NCBI GenBank assembly: GCA_030015575.1 | Contig: JASDDO010000028.1 | Coordinates: forward strand, 21,803,154-21,867,153 | Source of the DNA: Agapanthus africanus | Lineage: Eukaryota; Streptophyta; Magnoliopsida; Asparagales; Amaryllidaceae | Direction: 5' to 3' | Length of the DNA: 64,000 nucleotides | Shown: one piece after another, positions 22,844-33,806 of the stretch | How positions within the stretch are numbered: position 1 is the stretch's first letter | Layout of the letters: every line of letters starts with the position of its first letter | The notes under the pieces: model-generated | Seen by the model: the letters and a program-made list of their open reading frames with translations, nothing else | Database searches by the model: none | Told to the model about the DNA's origin: nothing | Position numbers and translations under genes: made by a program

Positions 22844-23144
22844 TGTTGGGATCGAAAATTTCACCCCCGTAAACTCTGCGAGGCTCCCGATATATCCAAA
22901 ACCCCTTAAGATACACATATGCACACTGCACGTTGAGTTCGCATGACTAGTTTGACCCGTCAATCGGAGGTTCTCTCACTCCAAAGGCGATGGGTAATTA
23001 ACGACAGCTTAGTCCGCGGCTGCCGGAGATTCGGATCCCCACAATCAATAAACCCCTGCCTACCCTAGGCAGGGGGAATCTGTAGTACGCTTGACAAGCG
23101 CGCACATATCCCCATCTCAATGGGGTGACGAAAAACACACTACA
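22844..23144 (+). mobile_element. 5' LTR of the gag-only element
   Basis: It starts TGTTGGGATCG and ends ACACACTACA. It contains a GC hairpin (CCCCTGCCTACCCTAGGCAGGGG, split here as two arms near 23051-23075), an AATAAA-type signal just before it (23046), and matches 27919-28219. The same hairpin context, TCCCCACAATCAA before and GGGGGAATCTG after, is present in the Tat LTR at 12290-12328. Confidence 0.85.
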
Positions 23145-23149
23145 GATTC

Positions 23150-23168
23150 CGGCACGCGCGGTGGGACT
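23150..23168 (+). other. Primer binding site of the gag-only element
   Basis: CGGCACGCGCGGTGGGACT follows the LTR after the spacer GATTC. It is a slightly changed version of the site in the autonomous Tat element (12106-12124), which has the identical spacer. Confidence 0.7.
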
Positions 23169-23289
23169 GATCTCTCCTCCCATATTTCGGGTTAAACGTT
23201 CATGCGAACTCAATCAATATACATATCTATTGTTTGTACTGAAATCATGCTTCTTTGTGCAGGTTAACAAAATTCAAATTGCAATATCC

Positions 23290-25540
23290 GGACACAACAA
23301 AATGTCTCTAAGGATCATCTTAGCTCTCGACATAGCTCCCATCTCCTACACGATGAAGATGGACGCCAAGACGGTCCTCCCGGCCAGTCTCGGACGACAA
23401 TGGGAGGAGCCGCCGCTGCCATTTGGCTCTATTCTATTTGTGTCAGCTAACGCCATCCCTGCTCTTCAAGCCCCGGTGATGGATAAACGAGCTTCAAAAG
23501 AGAAAAGGCCGAATGTCATGGTCGCGAGGGCACCTCAGCCCAAGCACAAATCCGTTTCCGAATGACTCTCCATTGCTCCAGCCGAGGGCAAGGCCATCAA
23601 CACCAACAAAGCAACGATGCATCTCGGGCAAGCTCCAGCGGTGCTCCTGACAACTGCTCAATTGGGTATCTTCTCTAAGCTTCCGGTTAATCGGCTCATG
23701 ATGGATTCCTGGATGATGGATGCACGCCAAGCCCTTAAAATAGAGAAGCTAAGACAGAAAAGGCTTAGATATAGAGCCAACAAAAGGGCTAGGACTCATG
23801 CCAAGCTTAACTTCATGAGGATCCAAGAACAGGGTTACCCCGCCAAAGATAAAGAAACGGCTGGATATGTGGTCCACACTATCTACATGGTGGGCACGCA
23901 CAGCAAGAGTAAGGACGGGGCCACCACATCTCAGATCCAATCTGGTATGAATGTGGCTGCCACTTTCCAAGACCAGTATCCTCTGGGAGGTAATGAAAAC
24001 CCTTCTAATGAGGCTGATAAGCAGAGAGACCCCTCGGTTCATGAGGAGTCGGGCTCGGAAAGCGAAAATGAGCCAATCTTCCGTCCCAAGAACACAAAGC
24101 ATTAACTTCTCTAAGAGCTCCGAAAATAGCTCAGAAGCAAAGACAAAGAGATGGCCAAGCTCTACTAAAAAATTGACGACTTGACTAATGTCGTGATGCA
24201 GCTCACGGCCCAAGTTGCCTCTCAGCCACTCAATCAAGCGCAGGGTTCTGCTCATGAACTGGGAAACGGTGTCCCGAGACAGCCGATGCCTATTCCCTCA
24301 AATCCAAAGGTGGGGACCGCATGAAAGTCAGTCGCATCCCGTCTCGGGAAATGTCTTGGCTACCGATGACAGCAGCCCGCTAACTCAAGATCAAATCATG
24401 GATTTGGTTGCCAACAAAGTCAAAACATTGGTAGCCGAAGCCGAAGCGCAAAAAGATGTTAGCAGTAGCGGGATACCATATCCTGCTCAGTATGATCTGG
24501 TAGAATTTCCCAGTGGCTATGTCATCCCCAAGTTTGGAAGATTTGATGGGACGGCAAATTTGAATCAGCACATCGCCCACTTTAAAGCCTCATGCGGGAA
24601 TACTGGGGGCAATGATGAGCTTCTCCTCCGCTGGTTTGTTAATAGCCTGACCGATGTCGCTTTCGACTGGTACGCGAGCATACCGGATGGCTCCGTTACT
24701 ACTTTCGTCCAAATAGAATCTTTATTCCGATAAAGGTTCATGAGTGTCAACGATAAGATTACCATTGCTGACCTCGTAAGGACCAAGCCAAAGAGCAACG
24801 AAAGCAGCATGGGTTTTATAACCCGATGGCGCAATCTCTCCGTCAAATGTGAACCGCCGATAGAGCAGGACCAATCTGTCAGCCTCCTCGTCGGAAATCT
24901 CAACAATTGGATGGCCCCGTTTCTATGCACCGCGGGTCTCAAAACATTTCAAGAGCTGACCAGGAAAGTCCAGATGTTGGAGCGCTCAAAGCAAGAGTCT
25001 TCCTCTGATTCCAAAAATAATAATAGGTCCTGGAGAAACCGAAAGGACGATAATCGCAAAGGCGAAAATTCTGACGATACCGAATCTTTTAACACTTCGG
25101 CTAACCGAAATAAGAGAGGGATGAGCGGGCCTAATGCCAACCAGCCTCGGAAGCCAGTGTTCGGAGAGGGAGGAGAATATCCACTGAAATAGAAGCTGGA
25201 TAAGGTCTATTCCTTCAGAAGGGATAAAATCTATAAAATATTCAAAGACGCCCTAAGAAACGGTCTGCAATTGCCAGAATAAAAAAGACCGCAAGAAGCG
25301 AATATGACCGACGGCCCTAAATATTTCCCCTATCACAGAGTGATAAGTCATGCTATTGAGGAATGCTTCGTCTTCAAAGATTGGGTCGAAAAACAATACA
25401 AGGCAGGAGAGATAGAACTGTCTAAAGGCGTGTTAGCAAACAGTCAAGCTGCGACTGCCAATTTCATACAAACGGAGACCGAAGTCCTTCGAGAACCTTA
25501 TTCTCTCAAACATCTGACTTCCCATAAAAGGAGCTGACCA
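23290..25540 (+). mobile_element. Gag region of the gag-only Tat element
   Basis: The central part encodes a retrotransposon gag core parallel to that of the autonomous element: GYVIPKFGRFDGTANLNQHI followed by CGNTGGNDELLL and FDWYASIPDGS here, against GYTIPKFHVYKGTGNPHQHV, CGNTGGDDKLLL and FEWYSELPNDS there. The upstream part shares the phrase VVHTIYMV with MVHTVYMA. The C-terminal part has the YHRVISHAIEECFVFKDW module. The protein would coat particles. Fossil, with several breaks. Confidence 0.8.
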
Positions 25541-26700
25541 CCATGTCATTAAACTGGGAGCATACGACCCCTAAGTAGTTAAACTGGGAATGTAAAAAAA
25601 TGTGTGTAAATAAAAAAGTGTAAATAAAAGAAAAACGAAAAGCCGAAATGATTGGGCAACTCGTAATAAAAATCAGCGAGTAAAATAAATAAGAAAATAA
25701 AGCCGAAATGATGGGGTAACCGCGAATAAATAGCCGAAATGATAGGGCAATCGCGATCTTCACGATAAGAAAAGCTGAAATGATAGAGCAATTGCCGTAA
25801 AAAAAGCCTTCCAAATGGCGAATGATGAGTCGCTCCTGGTACTATATTCCAGTGCAGCGATGCAGACGCCAACCAAATTCCAAATCCCAAAACGGCGAAT
25901 GATGAGTCGCTCCTGGTACCATATTCCATTGCAGCGATGCAAACGCCAACCAAAATCCAATTTCCCAAAATTCTCCCAGCCCTACGGTTGATCCCCAAGT
26001 TGAGTACCGTATACAATCCACAGGCTCAAATAATTCTCATCACACTCATGCCATACCGCAACCACCAGTCTAGCGGCCGGTCTCTGCCCTTGGAATTGTG
26101 CTCCATTTGGGAAGACCCACTCATGTGTCATCACGATAGATGAGGAGAAAAAACTTACGAGATCCTCTAGACTCGTAAGAAAACACTTTCGTGGGATCCT
26201 TATGACTCACAAAGGAAAAAAACACTTGGGGGTCCTCACGACTCCTAAGGAGAAAATACACCTACGAGATCCTTTCGACTCGTAGGAAAAAATGCATTTA
26301 TGGGACCCTTACGGCTCATAAAATTGAAAAGCCTTAGGTGACAGGGACCTAAACCCGTCTCCTAAGCCATCGCTCCCCAACAGGAAAAGGCAAATGATGA
26401 ATTGCTCCTAGCACCTGTGCTTCAGTGTTAGCAACGCTGATACCGACCCTTACCTTGAAATTCCAAACATTCGATCTAATAGACCCCTAAGTCGTTAAAC
26501 TGGGAACAGATAACCTCTAAGTCGTTAAACTGGGCACAGATAACCTCTAAGTCATTAAACAGGGCACATATGACCTCTAAGTCATTAAACTGGGAACAGA
26601 AGACACCTAAGTCTCTAAACTGGGAACAGATGACCTCTAAGTCTTTAAATTGGGAACGAATGACCCCTAAGTCGTTAAACTGGGAACGAGAGAAATCTCC
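25540..26700 (+). repeat. Modular tandem repeats in the 3' region of the gag-only element, part 1
   Basis: Four modules follow each other. These are AGCCGAAATGAT units (25640-25790); a roughly 75-bp unit with GGCGAATGATGAGTCGCTCC present twice (25817 and 25891), with diverged relatives at 26393 and 26704-26830; units with GAGATCCT...GACTCGTA (26140-26340); and eight or so TAAGTCGTTAAACTGGGA units with a period of about 29 bp (26480-26690). Modules one and three are also in the Tat element's 3' region at 1760-2400. Confidence 0.8.
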
Positions 26701-26869
26701 TCATGGCAAATGATGATTCTCTCTTGGTACCATAGTCCAGTGTAGCGATGCTGATGCCAGACTAAAACCAAAATCCCCAAATCCTCTCATGGCAAATGAT
26801 GATTCGCTCCTGATACCATATTCCAATATAGCGATGCTGATGTCAACTCAAATCAAATCAAACCAACAA

Positions 26870-27815
26870 CCCCTGCAGCGAAATTATGCTTCGTCTCAGA
26901 ATGTACCCCGTGTCGAAATCATGATTCGCCTCGTAGTATCTACCTTCCCTGTCGGAATTATGCTTCGCCCGAGAATCAGCCTCTACATCAAAACCAGTGA
27001 CACTCCATGATGGGGAAACGTCAACCACAAACACTCCATGCCGGGGAAAAGTCAACCAGCGACCTCCCTGTTGGAATTATACTTCTACTCGGAATCAAGT
27101 CAACCAGCGACCTCCCTGTCAGAATTATGCTTCGACTTGGAATCAAGTCAACCAACGACCTCCCCATCGGAAATAAGGTCTGCCTCAGAATCGAGTCGAC
27201 CAACAAGCTCTGCGTCGGAATCATGCTTCGTCTTAGAGTGTACCCCGTGTCGAAATCATGCTTCGCCTCAGTGTATCTGCCTTCCCTGTCGGAATTATGC
27301 TCTGCCTTGGAATCAAGTCAACCAATGACCTTCCCGTCGGAATTATGCTCCGTCTCGGAATCAAGTCAACCAACAAGCTCTATGACGAAATTATTCTTCA
27401 TCTCAGAATGTACCCCGTGTCGAAATCATTTTTCGCCTCGGAGTATCTTCCTTCCCTGTCGGAATTATGCTTCGCCTGGGAATCATTTTCAGCATCGAAA
27501 TTATGCTTCGGTCAGAATGTTTGCCGCACTCCGGAATTATGCTCTGGTCCCCAGAATTATGCTCCGCTCGTCGGAATTATGCTCCGACCCTTGGAATCAT
27601 GCACCGCTCTTCGGAATCATGCTCCGATCTTCGGAATCATGCTCCGCTCTTCGGAATCATGCTCCGATCTTTGGAATCATGCTCCGCTTTTCGGAATCAT
27701 GCTCTGATCTTCAGAATCATGCCCCGCTCTCCGGAATTATGCTCCGACCTCCGGAATCATGCTCCGTAAATCGAAATTATGCTCCGATCCCTGGAATTAT
27801 GCTCCCGGAATGATA
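26870..27815 (+). repeat. Modular tandem repeats, part 2: GGAATTATGCT arrays, 20-bp period at the end
   Basis: Units built on (C/T)GGAAT(T/C)ATGCT(T/C)CG(C/T) fill almost 1 kb. From 26870 to 27500 spacing is irregular (about 40-60 bp, with the phrase AATCAAGTCAACCA between). From about 27590 to 27800 they settle into a strict 20-bp period, TCGGAATCATGCTCCGATCT, in which units ending GATCT and GCTCT alternate, giving a 40-bp higher-order repeat. Long open frames cross the array only because it is repetitive. Confidence 0.85.
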
Positions 27816-27918
27816 CTCCACCCCCAGAAGGATGTTTCAACTTGAAGTCCAACTCCAAGATCCATCAATTTCATGCACAAAACTCATGTGCGGCGTGCAT
27901 TTATTGATGGAGGCACTT

Positions 27919-28219
27919 TGTTGGGGTCGAAAATTACACCCTTGTAAACTCTGTGAGACTCTCGATATATCCAAAACCCCTTAAGATACACATATGCACA
28001 CTGCACGTTGAGTTTGCATGACCAGTTTGACCCGTCAATCAGATGTTCTTTCGCTTCAAAGGCGAGGGGTAATTAACGGTAGCTTAGTCCGCGGCTGCCG
28101 GAGATTCGGATCCCCACAATCAATAAACCTCCGCCTACTCTGGACAATGGGAATCTGTAGTATGTCTGACAAGCGCGCGCGTATTCCCATCTCAATGGGG
28201 TGATGAAAAACACCCTACA
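27919..28219 (+). mobile_element. 3' LTR of the gag-only element
   Basis: It pairs with 22844-23144, has the same length of 301 bp, starts TGTTGGGGTCG and ends ACACCCTACA. Differences are concentrated in the hairpin loop region and at C/T and G/A positions. Confidence 0.85.
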
Positions 28220-28224
28220 GTATA

Positions 28225-29488
28225 GTATTACAGAAAGATCCTATCAGGGTCTCTTTCTTAATCTCGTCTCTGCTGGACTTCCCGGAAGTTGGTACTCTTT
28301 ACTAAATCCATTTCTTGTTCAGTAACAGCTGCAATCTTTTCATGACTTTTCTCTAGAATTATGGCTGCATTCAACGCCTCTGAATAGGCATCTAGTCTCT
28401 GATGTCAACGGAGTGTAACGTCATCTAGTCAAGATCTCGTACGAACCTCTTATTCCGCTTTTCTTCAATGTGGACCAATTCAGAATTATCTCTTCATAAC
28501 TGTGTGAACTGCGCTCCAACCGGCTGCACTCATATTTAGAGTCTCCTTTCCGAAGCTATGAACATGGTATCCCTAATATCCTGTAGTAGGCATCCGGCCA
28601 ATTACATTCTCAGGAACTCGTTCAAACCATCGGAGTGATGCGCTTACGCTCGTCCTTTCTCGATCAACTCACAACACATCTGTGTGAGTTCTTCTTCTAG
28701 CTAAAGCTATCCAATCTAGTGATCTCGCATCGGGGTATCCAAACGAACCACATGTCCTAGTCATTCATCCATGAGTGACTAGCGATCTTCTATCATATCC
28801 CTAAGTATAAAATCATGCTGCAATAGCTTCAAACATCTGGGGCGATATCTTGTCAGTCGCAGCAATAGCTGGCTCATCCGTTCGCACGATAGACAATGCC
28901 TTAATCATCAAGAATAGACGGTACATTAACAGTTATCACATTCTGGCTGGCCTCTAGCGGTGGCCTGATCATCTAGTGTGGATCTGCTCTTGCGTCAAAA
29001 AGAAATCTTAGAAAAACAACGCATCGAAACGCTCACGTCAACGGAAAACATAATAAAATGATATATCAATGCAATCGTGTGTCACCGGAATTACGCCCTG
29101 GTCGGTCCTCGTTCATGACGAGCTCGTGCTGACCGCACCTCTAGCCGTAGCTCTCTCTGCTCGTGTAACCATGGTAACAGAAACAACAATCCGACATCGA
29201 TGATGATAGATCATAGGAACGAATAGAATTACACTGCCTAAAAAATGTACATCCTAAGGCTTCTTAAGCGGAGTAGCGTATCGTAAGTATGTCGCGGAAC
29301 ATACACACGGTACGTCACTCTACTTACCTACTCCATCAACCAAGGTTAACCTACGCGACAAAAGTTCGGGTCTAATACCCTCTCGGCCAAGTCTAAGTTC
29401 CGTAAGGTCAAGCCTAGGTTCCAAATACAAATATACGCCTAAGACTCCACATAGTCAAACTTAGACTCGAACCAAGGTTAAACCAAAC
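28225..29488 (-). mobile_element. LARD interior, 5' half, no recognised gene
   Basis: This stretch lies between the TR-GAG insertion and the primer site of the LARD. It is where gag would be expected, but no minus-strand frame stays open for long and I recognise no gag motif. Base composition is closer to coding DNA (more GC) than the LTRs, so a decayed gag is possible but unproved. Confidence 0.5.
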
Positions 29489-29500
29489 GCTCTGATACCA
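29489..29500 (-). other. Primer binding site of the LARD-like element (initiator Met tRNA type)
   Basis: The minus strand reads TGGTATCAGAGC, the textbook plant site complementary to initiator methionine tRNA, four bases inside the LTR end at 29505. Confidence 0.85.
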
Positions 29501-29504
29501 ACTT

Positions 29505-32500
29505 TGTCACGACCCGAAAGGCGCGTGACTGGCATATGAATCGTGTGAAGTCTATAAGACTCCACCTAATTCAAGTAAGCCAAAAACCCAGAAATCTAAA
29601 CCTTTTAGGGAAAATATTGGAGGTGGAGTTTTGAAAGAATGGTATAATGAAATCAAGTTCTTTCTTTACGTACATAAATAATAGTATATGAAAACATAGT
29701 CTTTGTATCTAACTTTAAAAAAAATTCATGATTTAAAATTTGGGTAGCACCTCCTTTGTAAATTTTAACCCAAAACGAATACAAGCAATAATATATATGG
29801 CATCCCTAAGCGGAAGTTAGCTCTTCACCAAGAGACGGAAACAACCACGCAAGATAATAAATATACAACGCCGAGGCGAGGATCAAAACTCAGAAATACA
29901 ACAAGAAACTAAACATCAATGAGAAAACCATAAAACAATAATATATACCTGAGCGCGACTCTAAGGACCAAAGAATATACAATAACGGTTTCTAAGTCTA
30001 CTAAAAATACAAGTCTGGTTGATGGAGCCTTTAACTAGATGCAACTGAAATATAAAGTACATGTGCAACGGTGGTCACGATGCAAGTGAACCCACCTACC
30101 AAGCAATCACTCGAAAGAAATGATGTGCCAGCAAGCCGCAACGGAACCTGTACGGCCGAACCTGCAAGAAAACTGTGGCACAACGGGGGTGAGTTGCCAA
30201 CTCGTGAGTAGAAAATATCACCGAGTAGAAATCGCATGTATGACGATCTCCTAGGTCATACAATACTATAATAATAGAATAATGATACGATAACATCCTC
30301 ATACTATAACACTAAAACATCTAGTAGTGGCAAAGATAATAATCTAAGCATAAGTGTAAAACCAAGTACTCGTGTCAGTGCCTCAAGTAGCAACATGTCA
30401 TATATATGATGTATGAATGCATCATCAATGGGTGTGTCCAGCATCGACACAGAAAATCATCAGAAAATCTGAGTGCCCAACATTGACATTCGAAATATCA
30501 TGAAAACTGTGTCCATACACATCATCCTCGTATCTTGGGCTTCGTCAGTCCGAATCGACCCAAATCATCCGATCACACGACTACGGTCGGTATCCTCCTG
30601 ATCTCCGCCGCGTCAAATATCACCGGTAGGTAGTCCCCCCTGCCAGTATCATCTTCTACAACTCAAGCTTCTTGCCACGCAGTACCTTACCGGGTCCACC
30701 ACGTACCCGAAACAGTTCATCCTACTCCTCGAATCGGGTCTCGAAAACAACCTCAATCAGGAAAACTCATGATGGATGCCATATACATCATATCACGAGA
30801 AAACCACAACTTGAATTTTTAAAATGATAATAGGTTTATAAAATTCTTGCGGTTTTCCCCCAAATCCAGAAATCTTATGGAAAATCCAAAATCTCAAAAT
30901 CATGATCCAATGAACAGTGAATATCGGCATAAAGCCCCACAATATTGCATAACATAATGAATATCTAAATGCATAGGGTATCTAAGTAAGGAATGCAATA
31001 TCTAAACTAGCATATGAGAGCAAGGATACTAATAATGTGTTGAAACTACCAGCTAGCAGGTTATACCAATGAAGTAACGTTTTCTAAAGTGTACGTGACA
31101 TGGAAATTACCGATGATGGTGTGTGTGAGCCGGCAAGCAAGTGTGCGTGTAACATACGCATCATCGGTAATGGTGCCGGTGTCCTAACAAAAGGAATTCA
31201 TAATAGCTAAAGAAACGCATGTAATAAATATGCAATGCAACGAGGACAACATAAACATATCAGAAAAGTGAATAGTAAATGCAACATTATAAAATATACA
31301 TATCAGTGTATGAGTCATACGTTTTTAGTGTTTTGAAATAACATGAATCGTGATTTTTAGAGAAGTAGGGGCTACGGTGCTTTTGAGAAAAGATATTTCC
31401 ATTGAAAAATCTGTAGCATTCATCTGGTTGTTTTTTGAAAATACCCACGATTCGTTGGTTTTGAAAATAGCTATGACTCGAGCCTAGTCTAGTATCTACC
31501 TAAACAACTTAAAAACTAAACTAAGGAACTAGTCGGAAGGATAAGAAAATCTATATATATTCCGAGTCGATATACCTAGCAGTCAGCGATCCAGCCTCAT
31601 AGCTTCATGTACTGTATAATATATAGTACGGCATTCTCGAGTCAAGAGTGCGGATCAATCATCTTATATGTCTCGTACGGTAATATCCATCGTACGAACA
31701 TCCTTAAAATCGAGGGTACGGGTCAAAATCATACATAATATCATCATTCGTACGGTATCATCATCGTACAATATCATGATCAGGGGTACGGATCTAAGTT
31801 CTTGTACATTCAAATACCATCAACTCATATTTTATCGTATGTATGAATACACATCGCCCAACGATCCATTATAATATCATATCGTATATCATATCACGAC
31901 TCAAACACATCATAATCTCAAGGCATCATGCCCGATCATATCGACTCATCTCCACATACCACATACTATCCTCATCACCCGTGTATATGTATGTATGTAT
32001 GTATGTGTGTGTATGTGTGTGTGTACAAACATACACACATATACACACAAAATCAAGTGTGTGCGCGCGCGCGTGCGTGTGTGGCTACATATAACCTGCG
32101 ATTCGCCACCAAGGTAATCATTCTATGGATATGTCTTCCTAGATCAACCAAATCTAACCTAAGGTCTTCTAAATACCCTATTCGCTAAGTATCCAAATAT
32201 CACATCCAAACTTACTAATATAGTAATTCCTTATTCTACTGTTGCGGGGGTGCTATACGCCATCCACCCGACTTCCCCCGTAGATATACATCTACTCACC
32301 TCGATTCTCGCTTGCCGAAGTCGATGATGCCACTCTCTCCTCGTCATCCCAAAGTCCATGCGAAGGTACCTACATTTCAAATACGTAGCATTGTAAACAA
32401 GAATCAACACGAGAAAACCGAAACGACAAACTAAGTGCACATAGGTTAGAACCTATGGCCTACGCATGCGAGACTAGCCAAATAAATCCTTAATGTTGAT

Positions 32501-33806
32501 GTACAAACATCAAATCACCGAGTCAAAACCCAAATACCAAAATCCAAGTCTTAAAAAGTCGCAAAACCAAAACAACAGCTCAAAAAAATGCTCCCAGATT
32601 TGCCTCCGGTGAGAATTAGGAAAAGTTGCATATAGGATAGGTCTAATTAACAAATAATAGAGCAATGAATGAAGAACGAGCCCCATCCATCACCCCAGGC
32701 CGCAAATTGCGGAAAAAAGCAATTTATTTGGGGCAAAGTTCTCAAGTTATGTTCTCGGGTCTCTAGGGTAGTTTCTAAGTTTCCTGCACGACTCGCTGTA
32801 ATCGCTATAAAATTTTCAGGGTTCTCGGGTTACAGCAGATCTCTATATATCCTCATAAATTCCACAAAATCCGATATCGGCAGATCCAAAGTTCTCATTT
32901 TGAGGTTTAGCCTCAAGTTTTGCCCATAATTCTAACACTACAGGGGTTGTGGTCACTAATTACACCTTACATACACCTTCACAATTTAAATTAGCTCCTA
33001 AACCTCTTCTAGGAATTTCTAACTTCACTAAACCACCACATAATTAACTCTAAGTTATACTAGTTGGGTAAGAAGCTAATACTTAACTAAAGATATAGGA
33101 TTTATCTCATTTGGTAACTCAAGAAATTTCTTGGGTTGCCCAAATTCTTCAAAACCTTAACTTGATACCACCATAGGTTTTAGGGTGAGCTTAAGATCAA
33201 TTTTTCTGAAGTGAGTGTGAGGTTTTGTGTAGGTTTAGGGGATGGTGTAAGGAAGTAGAGTAGGTGGTAGGAGGTGGAGAAATGAGATGAAGGAGATGAA
33301 GATGTGAGATGAAGAAAGAAATGTGCCATGGTCAAAACCAAGAAGAATATGGAAACTTCTCCCCCCCCTCTCTCTCACACCCACTATACTTGTCCCATCA
33401 CTCTCTCTCACATATTTTCTTTTCCCTTTTTATTTTGTAAGAAAAAAACCCAAAATAAAAATCAATACCATACAAATAAAACATGATTCAACAATGTAAC
33501 AAGTGTTTGCACATGCTATGATGCATGTCTTATGCATAAGCTTAATTAATGCAAAATTAGCAACACTAATCGAGTTTAGTAAATAGCCCATTTACAATTA
33601 ATTGTATAATAATTCATAGAAGCCCAAATCATATAAATACCTTCAAATCAGTAATTTATATTAATTACCCAATTATTTTCCAAGTTATCGGTATATAATT
33701 ATACATTTTTATTAAAAATAATCTCCATACTTTTAACATATCCTTAATACTTATTATTTAATTATTTAAATTCCTAAAATAATATTTTATTTTCTGAAAT
33801 GTTACA
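29505..33806 (-). mobile_element. 5' LTR of the LARD-like element (4.3 kb)
   Basis: On the minus strand it begins TGTAACATTTC (33806) and ends GGGTCGTGACA (29505). It is unbroken and gives the empty-site sequence for both insertions in its partner. It includes a GTAT/GT microsatellite (31980-32080) and a GGCCGCAAATTGCGG palindrome (32699). The base run TTAGC at 33807-33811 is the expected target duplication, but its other copy is outside the window. Confidence 0.85.
31980..32090. repeat. Microsatellite (GTAT)n, (GT)n and (CG)n
   Basis: It is the counterpart of 19388-19500 in the partner LTR, with a different internal make-up after insertion. Confidence 0.85.

Larger units (their letters stand above)
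22844..28219 (+). mobile_element. Gag-only Tat-lineage element (TR-GAG type)
   Basis: Two 301-bp LTRs (22844-23144 and 27919-28219, TG...CA) flank an interior with a primer site, a gag gene of Tat type and about 2.4 kb of tandem-repeat modules, but no protease, RT or integrase. The flanks GTGTA (22839-22843) and GTATA (28220-28224) look like a 5-bp target duplication with one change. By eye the LTRs differ at about 32 of 301 sites (roughly 10 percent, mostly transitions), suggesting an insertion several million years old. It must have depended on an autonomous Tat element for copying. The gag is fossil, with about four breaks. Confidence 0.85.
15668..33806 (-). mobile_element. LARD-like giant-LTR retroelement, minus strand
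   Basis: Two copies of a roughly 4.0-kb sequence (15668-21224 and 29796-33806) in the same orientation are LTRs. On the minus strand, the 5' LTR (33806 to 29505) is followed four bases later by TGGTATCAGAGC (29489-29500), the usual initiator-Met tRNA primer site. At the other end the polypurine tract TTTAAGGGGGGAAGAT (21225-21240) precedes the 3' LTR. After removing the TR-GAG insertion the interior is only about 2.9 kb, and no protein domain was recognised with confidence. LTR 4.3 kb plus short non-coding interior is the pattern of LARDs. By eye the LTRs differ at roughly 7-8 percent of sites, a few million years at commonly used plant rates. The left part of the 3' LTR is outside the window. 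Confidence 0.8.

Noticed and set aside
27007-27813. 268-codon frame with repeated GIMLR peptides
   Set aside because: It is produced by the GGAATTATGCT repeat array, with overlapping frames equally open. It is not a gene.
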